Of a stretch of 64,000 nt of DNA, positions 30,805 to 38,770 are shown piece by piece (position 1 is the first letter of the stretch; every line of letters starts with the position of its first letter). The translations under genes were made by a program, and so were the position numbers. The stretch comes from Nitrosospira sp. Nl5 (GTDB lineage Bacteria; Pseudomonadota; Gammaproteobacteria; Burkholderiales; Nitrosomonadaceae). The notes under the pieces were generated by a model. It saw only the letters and a list, made by a program, of their open reading frames with translations. It had not been told where the DNA came from and did no database searches. The DNA is taken from NCBI RefSeq assembly GCF_900102495.1, contig NZ_FMVQ01000006.1, positions 109,501 to 173,500 on the forward strand, written 5' to 3'.

Positions 30805-33800
30805 TCAACTCATCAGCAATCGATAGCCTTCGGTAAGCGCCTGTGAAGCGCCTTCAAGCGGCAATGGCCTTGAAAAATAATAGCCCTGCATTTCATCGCA
30901 CTCGTGTTTTATCAGGAAATCCAGCTGTGCCCTGGTTTCGACGCCTTCCGCCACCACCTTCAATCCAAGGCTATGCGCAAGTTTGATCATGGCTACCGCG
31001 ATGGTTGCGTCGTCCATATCTGTAGTAACGTCCCGGATAAATGCGCGATCAATCTTGAGTACGTCAAGCGGAAACCGCTTGAGATAGGCAAGACTCGAGT
31101 AGCCAGTGCCAAAATCGTCCATCGAGATTTGCACACCAAAAGCTTTCAGATTCTGCAACGCATTGGCAGCCGTCTCGGCCTCTTTCATCAATACCGATTC
31201 GGTTAATTCAAATTCCAGCAAATGGGGGTCGATGCCGGTGACTTTCAGAGTTTTTCCAATAACGGCATCAAGATCTTGCTGCTGAAACTGCCGCGCCGAG
31301 AGATTGACTGAAATAGGGTGCAACACCAGGCCCTGGCCCTGCCATTTTACTATCTGCTCGCAAACCGTCCGGACCACCCATTCCCCGACGGCCACAATCA
31401 ACCCGGTATCCTCAAGGACAGAAATGAATTGAAGCGGCGGCACCAAGCCCCGTGCGGGATGCTGCCAGCGCAACAGCGCTTCAAAACCGGTAATTTGACC
31501 ACTGACTAAACTCGCCTTCGGCTGATAGTGCAGTACGAATTCATGCCGAGCCAGGGCCCCGCGCAGTTGTGTCTCCATTTTCAGACGGGCTACCGCGCGC
31601 TCATTCATCTGCGGCAGGTAGAACTGGTAGATCGCGGGTCCCTGCTCTTTCGCTTGAAACATCGCGGTGTCAGCGTTCCTGAGCAGGCTGTCCGCATCCG
31701 TACCGTCCCCGGGATAGATGCTGATACCGAGGCTGGCGGAAATATAAACTTCCTGACCTTCCAGCTCGAATAGCAGCGAGAGCGCGGCAATCACTTTTTC
31801 CGCCACCAGCGTTGCGTCCTCGGCATGAGCGAGGTTGAAAAGAATAAACGCGAACTCGTCCCCGCCCAGACGCGCGACCGTATCCCCCGTGCGCACACAC
31901 TGTTGCAACCGTTGCGCGACCTGGACCAGCAGCTTATCGCCAACACCGTGACCCATCGTATCGTTGACGATTTTGAAGCGGTCCAGATCAGCAAACACAA
32001 CCCCTATTCGCCCTTTATTGCGTTGTGCATACTCCATGGCCTGCCTGAGACGGTCGAGAAACAGATTGCGGTTGGGCAATCCGGTGAGGGGGTCGAACTG
32101 GGCCAGATAGGTAAGGCGCTCCTCGGTATTTTTACGATCAATCGCGGTCGCGAGGATATTGGCGAGACTCTGCAGGAAACTGACACTGTCCGGCGTAAAG
32201 CGAAGCGCGTCGCGAGAATAGGCGCCCAATACGCCATAGGGACCACCGGCTCCGGAAATAAGCACGCCGACCCCGCTGCGTATGTCATGGACTCTGAGGA
32301 TCTCAGAGGGCTTGAAGCGCGTTTCTGGACGAAAATCATCGATGATGACCGGTTCACCGTTCGCGAGAACAAACTGATTCTGCGTATTCTCACCGGTGGC
32401 GGAGATGTGACGGCCAATCCATCCATCCTGCCAACCCGAACCCGCCTTCAGTATAAAAGAACGACCGTCCGGGGTGAGCCGAAGAATCTTGCAGAAGGCT
32501 GCACGGAGGCCTTGCGCGGCAATCGCCGCCGCCTGATTCCACAACTCCTCAATATCAGCGCTGGCGAGCGCTTGTTGCCCGAATGCCGCGATGAGGCCCT
32601 GTTGCATCGCGTGTTGCTGAATTGCCAGTTCGGCCTGCTTCCGCTCGGTAATGTCAATGGCAGTGCCCACCACCTTCAGTTCATTTCCCCGTGTACCCCA
32701 CGTCACAACTTTAGCACTATGGAGGTAACGTATGGTTTCGTGGGCGTGCAGAATCCGAAAATCCATCTGCCCCCGCTCGTTCTCCGCGCTAATCCTTTCC
32801 AGCTGCGCTTCCTGTTCAGGCAAATCATCCGGATGAATATAGGATTTCCAGACTTCATAATTGATTGCACGCTCACGTGAAACACCGTAGAGCTCATACA
32901 TACGATCATCCCATATGATCTCGTCGGTAACTGTATTCCACTCCCAGATGCCTATCGCGGCCGCGTCGGTGGCAAGAGAAAGACGGGTCCTTTCCTCTGT
33001 TAAAACCCGCTCCCTGCGAGTCGACTCGGCCCTAAGCCAAACATTTTCTATGACCGTGGGTAATCGCTGAAGGTAGCCCGCGCCCTTTACAACATAATCG
33101 GCAGCTCCAAGCTTGAGCGACTGCCGCGCAATTTCTTCTCCCCCTTGCCCGATTACAAGAATGATGGGCAGGTCAAACCCCCGAACTTGGCAAAGCTCCT
33201 TGAGAACATCGGTGACAGAAGCTCCTGGCAAGCGATAATCGAGCAGGAGGACATCGGTAATGGCTTTTGGATCAGGCACCGCAAAGCGACGCAAGACTTG
33301 CTCGGCTGTCTGAAGTGACTCGATATGGAGGTGTGGAGCGATGGAAGCAAATTCCCGTTTAGCCAGATCGATATCGTAAGCGTTCGGCTCGACATACAGG
33401 ATTCTGAGAGCGGCGGCCCGCCGAGAGGTCTCTGAACGGAATTTATCGAGCGCTGCACGCAGCACGAGAGCCAGTGTTTCGAGGCAGCCGCTACGTTTTA
33501 TGACGTAATCATCCGCGCCCGCGCGAAGCAATGCCACCACGGTTTCTTCACTGCCCGAGCTGGTGAGGACCACAACAGGCAGCGGCAGGTGCTGACTGCG
33601 AACGTGAGCCAACAGGGTTGTACCACTTCCATCAGGAAGATTAAGGTCGGTCAGGATCAAATCGTAGCGCGGGGGAACATTCAGTTTAGCCGGCACGACA
33701 GTCGCCGTTTTCAACCCAATGCCATAAATCGCGTGGAATCGTTCGAGCCGTGCGAGCGCCTCGGTCAACGTCGCAACGACTTCCAGTTGAACATCGGGCG

Positions 33801-33870
33801 CACGCTTTCGCAGTTCGATTCGTACAAGATCCGCGTCCTGCGCATTATCCTCAAGATAGAGGACGTTCAT
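30805..33870 (-). CDS. REC-REC-PAS-GAF-GGDEF-EAL cyclic-di-GMP signalling protein
   Basis: Large cytoplasmic regulator of 1021 residues. Two receiver domains come first (phospho-acceptor Asp in DLILTDLNLPDGSG and in DVLLLDYRLPGAS), then a PAS domain (WEWNTVTDEIIWDDRMYELYGVSRE), a GAF domain (about 440-590), a GGDEF domain with intact RLGGDEF and an EAL domain with intact GFEALLRW and DDFGTGYSSLAYL. Both catalytic halves look active, so it may make and break c-di-GMP, with net direction set by phosphorylation or ligand. It lies 125 bp after the kinase-regulator pair on the same strand and is probably their output. The ATG at 33870 is preferred over a TTG at 33879. Confidence 0.88.
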   Translation of the reverse strand: MNVLYLEDNAQDADLVRIELRKRAPDVQLEVVATLTEALARLERFHAIYGIGLKTATVVPAKLNVPPRYDLILTDLNLPDGSGTTLLAHVRSQHLPLPVVVLTSSGSEETVVALLRAGADDYVIKRSGCLETLALVLRAALDKFRSETSRRAAALRILYVEPNAYDIDLAKREFASIAPHLHIESLQTAEQVLRRFAVPDPKAITDVLLLDYRLPGASVTDVLKELCQVRGFDLPIILVIGQGGEEIARQSLKLGAADYVVKGAGYLQRLPTVIENVWLRAESTRRERVLTEERTRLSLATDAAAIGIWEWNTVTDEIIWDDRMYELYGVSRERAINYEVWKSYIHPDDLPEQEAQLERISAENERGQMDFRILHAHETIRYLHSAKVVTWGTRGNELKVVGTAIDITERKQAELAIQQHAMQQGLIAAFGQQALASADIEELWNQAAAIAAQGLRAAFCKILRLTPDGRSFILKAGSGWQDGWIGRHISATGENTQNQFVLANGEPVIIDDFRPETRFKPSEILRVHDIRSGVGVLISGAGGPYGVLGAYSRDALRFTPDSVSFLQSLANILATAIDRKNTEERLTYLAQFDPLTGLPNRNLFLDRLRQAMEYAQRNKGRIGVVFADLDRFKIVNDTMGHGVGDKLLVQVAQRLQQCVRTGDTVARLGGDEFAFILFNLAHAEDATLVAEKVIAALSLLFELEGQEVYISASLGISIYPGDGTDADSLLRNADTAMFQAKEQGPAIYQFYLPQMNERAVARLKMETQLRGALARHEFVLHYQPKASLVSGQITGFEALLRWQHPARGLVPPLQFISVLEDTGLIVAVGEWVVRTVCEQIVKWQGQGLVLHPISVNLSARQFQQQDLDAVIGKTLKVTGIDPHLLEFELTESVLMKEAETAANALQNLKAFGVQISMDDFGTGYSSLAYLKRFPLDVLKIDRAFIRDVTTDMDDATIAVAMIKLAHSLGLKVVAEGVETRAQLDFLIKHECDEMQGYYFSRPLPLEGASQALTEGYRLLMS

Positions 33871-33995
33871 TATCCGCAATCCGGCGGTTGGAGCGAACTC
33901 ACGATAAAAATGAAATGCGTGGAGGGGGAAAAGTTATTACGGATCATGACGCCGATCGAGAAGAGCGAAATGGGCGGTGACTGCCGGAATCTGGA

Positions 33996-34430
33996 TCACA
34001 CATGCCTTGAAGGACCAGGGGTGTTGAGAACAGTCCAGTAAAGTTCGATTTGTCTGGCTACATCAATAAATTTATCAAAATCCACGGGCTTCACGATGTA
34101 GGAGTTTGCCCCCAGCGAATAGGCTTCATGAATATCATGGTCCTCGGCCGAGGAGGTAAGAATGACAACGGGAATAACGCCGAGATCGGGATGCGCCCGG
34201 ATGATTCGCAGAACTTCAAGCCCGCTGATCTTGGGCAACTTCAAATCAAGCAAGACCAGGACAGGCATTGCCTCCCCCGTTTTCCACCCGGCAAAAAAAT
34301 CAAGCGCTTCCTGTCCGTCCCGTAATACTTCGAGGGGATTGGCCAGATTATGCCGGATGAAAGCGCGGCGTGTAAGATCTACATCCATCGGATTATCTTC
34401 AATGAGCAGTATTGGCAGAATAGTATTCAT
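33996..34430 (-). CDS. Single-domain response regulator (Rcp1-like)
   Basis: Stand-alone receiver of 144 residues without an output domain. Acidic pocket EDNPMDVDLTRRAF, phospho-acceptor Asp in VLVLLDLKLPKISGLEVL, Thr/Ser in VVILTSSAEDHDI and Lys in SYIVKPVDF are all present. The insert after the first helix resembles receivers that pair with phytochrome-type and PAS kinases. It overlaps the kinase gene by ATGA, so translation is coupled. It probably passes phosphate from the kinase to one of the receivers of the large GGDEF-EAL protein. Confidence 0.9.
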   Translation of the reverse strand: MNTILPILLIEDNPMDVDLTRRAFIRHNLANPLEVLRDGQEALDFFAGWKTGEAMPVLVLLDLKLPKISGLEVLRIIRAHPDLGVIPVVILTSSAEDHDIHEAYSLGANSYIVKPVDFDKFIDVARQIELYWTVLNTPGPSRHV

Positions 34431-36433
34431 GATTGAACGCTGGGAGTGATTGCTGGAAAATCGGACAAAGGCAGTTCCAGGTAAAAAACCGCGCCGGCAC
34501 CCAACTGGCTTTCTGCCCAGACACGCCCTCCTATCCGTTCCATGGCTTTGTGTACCATTGCAAGTCCGATACCGGTGCCTGGATACTGTTCGGCACGCTG
34601 GAGACGCTGGAATATTTCAAAAATTTTGTCATAAAAGCGCATATCAAACCCGATGCCGTTGTCGCGTACCGAAAGAATGCAATGGCTGCCTGTAGCCTGC
34701 GCACGAATTTCTATCGCCGGTTCAGCCGCATATTGGGAAAACTTGAGGGCGTTATCAATCAGATTGCGCAATGCGATTGCCAGGCCGTCCGGGTCGACAC
34801 TGACGTAAAAATCACCGACTTCGACTGTAAAACGCGCTTTTTTCCAATCGCGGTGACACTGGTCCACCAAACTGGATACAAAGCTGGAAAGCTTTATTGC
34901 CGCTGTCGATACCGCTCGCCGTTCGAGCTTTGAATAAGCGAGCAGGTCTTCAATTAAATCCGTCATTTGTTGTGTTGCCGCCCGCACATTTTTCAGAAAG
35001 TTCCGCCCCTCCTCATCCAGCTGTTCATAATAATCCTCTAATAAAAGGCGGCTATAACCGTCGATTCCACGAAGTGGCGCCCTGAGATCATGCGAGACGG
35101 AATAACAAAAACTTTCGAGCTCCTTGCTCTTTGCCAGGAGCTGTGCGGTACGCTCACCAACTTTGAATTCAAGATCTGTATTTGCATCCTGTAGTCCCTC
35201 CTCGTAATTTTTACGCTCAGTGATGTCTTTCATGGTCAGAAACGCTAATTCTTTGCCATCGCCATAATGAGAGACGATCCCGGAATAACTAAAAATACGT
35301 TCCCAGTCTCTATCTATGCGTTTAACCCGTAGTTCCAGGTCATCCAGATGCTCACCCTTGAGAATACGCGTCAAGGGCCATTGTTCCGGAGGTAGCGGAA
35401 CCCTCTCGAGAGTCGATATCTCATAGGCTTTCATCAGGTTATGACTGCCGATCTGCGCTTCTTCGGCGCTACTGATATCATGCATCTTGAGCGCCGCCGA
35501 ATTCCAGTGCAACAATTGGCCTTTAAGATCGGCGATAACAATGCCTTCGCTCATATTCTCCATCACGACCTGAAGCTGTTTCTCCGTTTCACGCCTGGCC
35601 TTCTCCCCCAACCGCTGTTCATTCACATCCGTGTTCGTACCAAGCCACTGCGTCACGGAGCCGTCTGTATTCCTTAGCGGTTCTGCACGGGTCAGGAATA
35701 TTCGCCATTGTCCATCCGCTCCGCGTAATGGAAACTCCATGTCGAACGCTTGCTTGGCTGCGATAGCTTCGGCCCATCTCTCCATGACTATAGGCAGCGT
35801 GTCCGGGTCATGCACCCTCTGCCAGCCGAATCCTTCCATTTCTTCAGGCGTTGCACCTGTATAGTGATACCAGCGCTGGTTGTACCAGAACCTCGACCCA
35901 TCGGCCTCAGCTATCCAAGCCAGCTGCGGGATGGAGTTGACCATGGTTCGAAAACGCTCATTACTCTCCCGCAGCGCCAATTCGGCGTGACGGCGTCTCG
36001 TGATATCGAGCATAATTGCCAGAAATACCGCGCGTCCCGGTTGTGCTAATCGCTGCAGGTGAACTTCAACCGGATAAAGTGTGCCGTCAGCACGCAGGTG
36101 CATCGTTTCAAAAACAAGCACCTTTTCCTCACCATGCAGAAGCGGACTGGCCATGGCCCGGAACGACGTTTCATCAAATTCCGGTTTGATGTCCAACGGC
36201 GTCATCATCCGCAGTTTATCCATGTCATAGCCGAGATTGCGCTGTGCTCCGCTATTCACATACTCAAAACGCAGAGTCTGGGCATCAAAAAGATAAATCT
36301 CATTCAAACTCTGCTCTAGAATGCTGGCTGTTGTGGCCTGCGCCTGTTCCATTTGCAGGGGCTCGGCGGGATCTTGAGTAATCTCGGAACCGCTCGTAAT
36401 CCTTCCTGCGGGATTTTGGATTGAAGATATCAT
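34427..36433 (-). CDS. Multi-PAS sensor histidine kinase
   Basis: Soluble sensor kinase of 668 residues with no membrane helix. Three PAS domains are visible (about 40-160, 165-290 and 300-425, each with a PAC-like end such as DGTLYPVEVHLQRL or GQWRIFLTRAEPL). A coiled-coil linker leads into the HisKA dimerisation helix with SHDLRAPLRGIDGYSRLLL (phospho-acceptor His), and the HATPase domain shows N-box LRNLIDNALKFS and G-boxes DNGIGFD and GTGIGLAMV. The architecture matches cyanobacterial-style kinases that pair with Rcp1-like regulators. No haem or chromophore site could be recognised, so the stimulus is unknown. Confidence 0.88.
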   Translation of the reverse strand: MISSIQNPAGRITSGSEITQDPAEPLQMEQAQATTASILEQSLNEIYLFDAQTLRFEYVNSGAQRNLGYDMDKLRMMTPLDIKPEFDETSFRAMASPLLHGEEKVLVFETMHLRADGTLYPVEVHLQRLAQPGRAVFLAIMLDITRRRHAELALRESNERFRTMVNSIPQLAWIAEADGSRFWYNQRWYHYTGATPEEMEGFGWQRVHDPDTLPIVMERWAEAIAAKQAFDMEFPLRGADGQWRIFLTRAEPLRNTDGSVTQWLGTNTDVNEQRLGEKARRETEKQLQVVMENMSEGIVIADLKGQLLHWNSAALKMHDISSAEEAQIGSHNLMKAYEISTLERVPLPPEQWPLTRILKGEHLDDLELRVKRIDRDWERIFSYSGIVSHYGDGKELAFLTMKDITERKNYEEGLQDANTDLEFKVGERTAQLLAKSKELESFCYSVSHDLRAPLRGIDGYSRLLLEDYYEQLDEEGRNFLKNVRAATQQMTDLIEDLLAYSKLERRAVSTAAIKLSSFVSSLVDQCHRDWKKARFTVEVGDFYVSVDPDGLAIALRNLIDNALKFSQYAAEPAIEIRAQATGSHCILSVRDNGIGFDMRFYDKIFEIFQRLQRAEQYPGTGIGLAMVHKAMERIGGRVWAESQLGAGAVFYLELPLSDFPAITPSVQS

Positions 36434-36639
36434 TACGAAAACTGGAAGCTGCTAACCGGCCTCTTTCCTAAAAAATAACGATGCATATCGCTACCATCAT
36501 CCACGTGTTAAATTAATTTAATTGGTACAGTTAGTTTGTCGTTTTTATTACGCCGCTCACTCGCATCGCGCAAATACGCTCTGCGCTCCGCCGCTTGGTG
36601 GGCGTTCTTCCCACCTGGCTGCTATCACACATTAAATCG

Positions 36640-36716
36640 CTCATGGCTCTTCTCAAGCGGCAGGTACTCGCATACGCTGCGAGCCTGGCTGGCAGCCACA
36701 CATAAAGAGCCATGAG
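36640..36716. repeat. Long-loop inverted repeat, possible mobile-element remnant
   Basis: Perfect 12-bp arms CTCATGGCTCTT (36640-36651) and AAGAGCCATGAG (36705-36716) surround 53 bp that itself contains partly symmetrical pieces. Such a structure outside genes is typical of dispersed repeats or insertion-element ends, but no second copy is in the window. Confidence 0.45.
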
Positions 36717-36739
36717 ACCTTAAAATGAGAGTCCTGAAT

Positions 36740-36759
36740 AGCTGTAAGATTTTACAGCT
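36740..36759. promoter_or_regulatory. Operator-like palindrome upstream of the ExbB/TolQ operon
   Basis: Perfect 8-bp arms AGCTGTAA and TTACAGCT with a 4-base centre GATT, 116 bp before the first gene. It could bind a dimeric regulator; no promoter boxes were certain and no match to a known regulator is claimed. Confidence 0.35.
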
Positions 36760-36874
36760 TGGCACAGCTGAAATTATGACTTGAATAGTCGAGACGAGAC
36801 GAGACGTTCCAGAGGGAACGACAGAATTTTTCTAACCAACAAGGGGACGAATATCACCCCGTTCGGAGATAAAC

Positions 36875-37513
36875 ATGCAAGAACTACAAGCAACCTGGAC
36901 CGCATTAAAACTCGGCGGGCTAATCATTGTGCCTTTGTCTTTGCTGGCGATAGTCGCCTTGGCCATTATGCTTGAGAAAGCATTTGTCTACTGGCGGTAT
37001 GCGCGGCTATCGCATGATTTGCTGAACCTCGTCGAGACTTATGGTTTTGCATGGGCCGATCTGGAAAAAATACTATCGGGGCTGGATGAACGCCATTATT
37101 ACAAGCGGTTCTTCGAAGTGGTGATCGGTAACCGGCACCACCCGTCCTGGTGGACTGAGTCTCGCGCGGCGGATGAGGCCCAGCTGATCGAAACCTCTCT
37201 TGCCCGGCGGCTATGGATGCTGGAAACCATCGTTACCGCTGCGCCATTGCTCGGGCTCGTGGGAACAGTTGTCGGAATGATGCGGGCATTCCAGATAATC
37301 GGCGGCGAGGGAATCGTCAATCCCACGGCAGTGACGGGAGGCGTCGCCGAAGCGCTCATTGCGACCGTGGTCGGGTTGGTCATCGCATTGATTGCCTTAT
37401 TTGGATTCAATTACTTCTCTCGCTTGCAATCCCAGACAATGGATGAGATGGAGCGCCTGGGAACGCGCCTGATCGACCACATCCGCCTGGACCAGGAGGA
37501 CGATAGATCATGA
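36875..37513 (+). CDS. MotA/TolQ/ExbB proton channel family protein
   Basis: Inner-membrane subunit of 212 residues that forms, with the next gene product, a proton-driven energiser. Three hydrophobic helices are visible (about 15-36, 112-134 and 150-175); LETIVTAAPLLGLVGTVVGMMRAF and TGGVAEALIATVVGLVIALIALFGFNYF are the conserved ExbB/TolQ blocks. A GGAG element precedes the ATG. It overlaps the ExbD gene by four bases (ATGA). It is likely to power either a TonB-dependent transporter or another envelope process. Confidence 0.9.
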   Translation: MQELQATWTALKLGGLIIVPLSLLAIVALAIMLEKAFVYWRYARLSHDLLNLVETYGFAWADLEKILSGLDERHYYKRFFEVVIGNRHHPSWWTESRAADEAQLIETSLARRLWMLETIVTAAPLLGLVGTVVGMMRAFQIIGGEGIVNPTAVTGGVAEALIATVVGLVIALIALFGFNYFSRLQSQTMDEMERLGTRLIDHIRLDQEDDRS

Positions 37514-37911
37514 AGCTGCGTAAAACCAGAGCGGTTCGCAAAGGTCGGATCGAAATTATTCCGATGATCGACGTAATGTTTTTCCTGCTTGCGACATTCA
37601 TGCTGTCTTCGTTGTCGTTGCAAAACCTGGACTCCTTGCAGGTAAACCTGCCTCAAGGGGCAGCCGAAAAACTCAGCACTAAAGCTCCCGTAACGCTGAC
37701 CCTGACAAACGATAGCCAAATCTTTATTAACCGCATCCCCGTTACATTGGAGACGCTGGCCGACACGCTCAAGCCGTTACTCAAGGATTCAGAACAGAAA
37801 CTGATCGTATCGGCGGATAACGACGCTCCGCAGGGCATTGTCGTGCAGGCGATGTTGCGCGCGCGCACAGCCGGTGCCCAGCACTTTCTGATCGCGGTAA
37901 AACATAAATAA
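37510..37911 (+). CDS. ExbD/TolR family biopolymer transport protein
   Basis: Single-span membrane protein of 133 residues, partner of the ExbB/TolQ protein. The transmembrane helix with the essential Asp is IEIIPMIDVMFFLLATFML (about residues 17-35; D at MID). The remainder is a periplasmic domain ending in VQAMLRARTAGAQHFLIAVK. The four-base overlap with the upstream gene and 10-bp gap to the TonB-like gene indicate an operon. Confidence 0.92.
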   Translation: MKLRKTRAVRKGRIEIIPMIDVMFFLLATFMLSSLSLQNLDSLQVNLPQGAAEKLSTKAPVTLTLTNDSQIFINRIPVTLETLADTLKPLLKDSEQKLIVSADNDAPQGIVVQAMLRARTAGAQHFLIAVKHK

Positions 37912-37921
37912 CGCTGTCGGC

Positions 37922-38734
37922 ATGCAGTATTACAAGGCGAAGGAGGTTCAAGTCTGGTGGCCATTGCCGCTGGCGGCCCTCCTCTGGCTGATTATTATCT
38001 GGGGGTTCGGATTCTTCCTCACCTCTCCCGAAGTGAAACCCGTCACCTCGCCTCCAATCGAGGCAAGCTTTGTAGAATTACCTGAAGAAAAGGCGGAGCA
38101 AAAATCGATACCGATTCCCCCGGCGCCGAAGGCACCACCTCAGCCTAGGCCTCAGCCCCGCCTGGGTGCCGAAAAAGCAAAACCAGTGAAGCCTCAGCCT
38201 GAAAAAGAGGCCCCAAAGAAAGCATCCCGGGAGGACCGCACACCAGCCCCCAAACCGGAACCCCCGAAAGATCTGACGGACTATATGAAGGAGGCCAAGG
38301 AGCGCCGCACGGCGGGAGGAATTTTTGAAGATGAGCCGACGGCACCAAAAAATGTCGAACCCGAGCTTTCGGAGGAAGAGCGCAGAATGGCGAATGTCAA
38401 ACGCAACCTTCGAGAGCCCGGTACGAGTGGCATATTTCAAATCACCAGAATGGGACCGCGTTCCGCCGAATTTCTGTTTCGCGCCTGGAGAACGGATGTC
38501 AGCAATCCGCGGCGCGAAGTCGTTGAAGTCCACGCCGGTCCGGATGGCGATATACATCGCGCTGTTGCCCGGAAAATGATCGAGCTGATTCGCCAGTATC
38601 AAAAGGGGGATTTTAATTGGGAATCGTACCGTCTCGGCGCCGTGGTCGTCCTGTCCGCACGCGAAGAAGACAGCAAGGGGCTGGAAGATTTCCTGATACG
38701 AGAGTTTTTTGATCCAAGGTATGGACTTCGATAG
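37922..38734 (+). CDS. TonB/TolA-like proline-rich energy-coupling protein
   Basis: Protein of 270 residues with a single N-terminal anchor (WWPLPLAALLWLIIIWGFGFFL), a periplasm-spanning Pro/Lys/Glu-rich stretch (about residues 40-135, PIPPAPKAPPQPRPQPR...), and a folded C-terminal domain (RNLREPGTSGIFQITRMGPRSAEFLFRAW...). Architecture and operon position correspond to TonB or TolA, but the C-terminal domain does not show the usual TonB signature strongly, so the target outer-membrane protein is unknown. An ATG after 10 bp from exbD completes a three-gene energiser operon. Confidence 0.72.
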   Translation: MQYYKAKEVQVWWPLPLAALLWLIIIWGFGFFLTSPEVKPVTSPPIEASFVELPEEKAEQKSIPIPPAPKAPPQPRPQPRLGAEKAKPVKPQPEKEAPKKASREDRTPAPKPEPPKDLTDYMKEAKERRTAGGIFEDEPTAPKNVEPELSEEERRMANVKRNLREPGTSGIFQITRMGPRSAEFLFRAWRTDVSNPRREVVEVHAGPDGDIHRAVARKMIELIRQYQKGDFNWESYRLGAVVVLSAREEDSKGLEDFLIREFFDPRYGLR

Positions 38735-38770
38735 CGGCCTTCGCATCGCAGCGCCGGCGCCTAATGCGCC

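Larger units (their letters stand above)
36434..36874. other. Intergenic region rich in inverted repeats
   Basis: 441 bp between the divergent kinase operon and the ExbB/TolQ operon. From left to right it holds a 14-bp perfect palindrome TTAAATTAATTTAA (36508-36521), a segment with 12-bp inverted arms (36640-36651 and 36705-36716), a 20-bp operator-like hairpin (36740-36759) and a GAGAC triplet repeat (36791-36805). A 60-codon frame across 36531-36713 looks like remnant or chance sequence. Confidence 0.45.

Noticed and set aside
31825..32880. 351-codon frame antisense to the GGDEF-EAL gene
   Set aside because: No ribosome-binding site and no domain; real gene on the opposite strand has intact motifs.
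36531..36713. 60-codon frame in the gap upstream of the ExbB operon
   Set aside because: Lies across an inverted repeat, no ribosome-binding site and no recognisable product.
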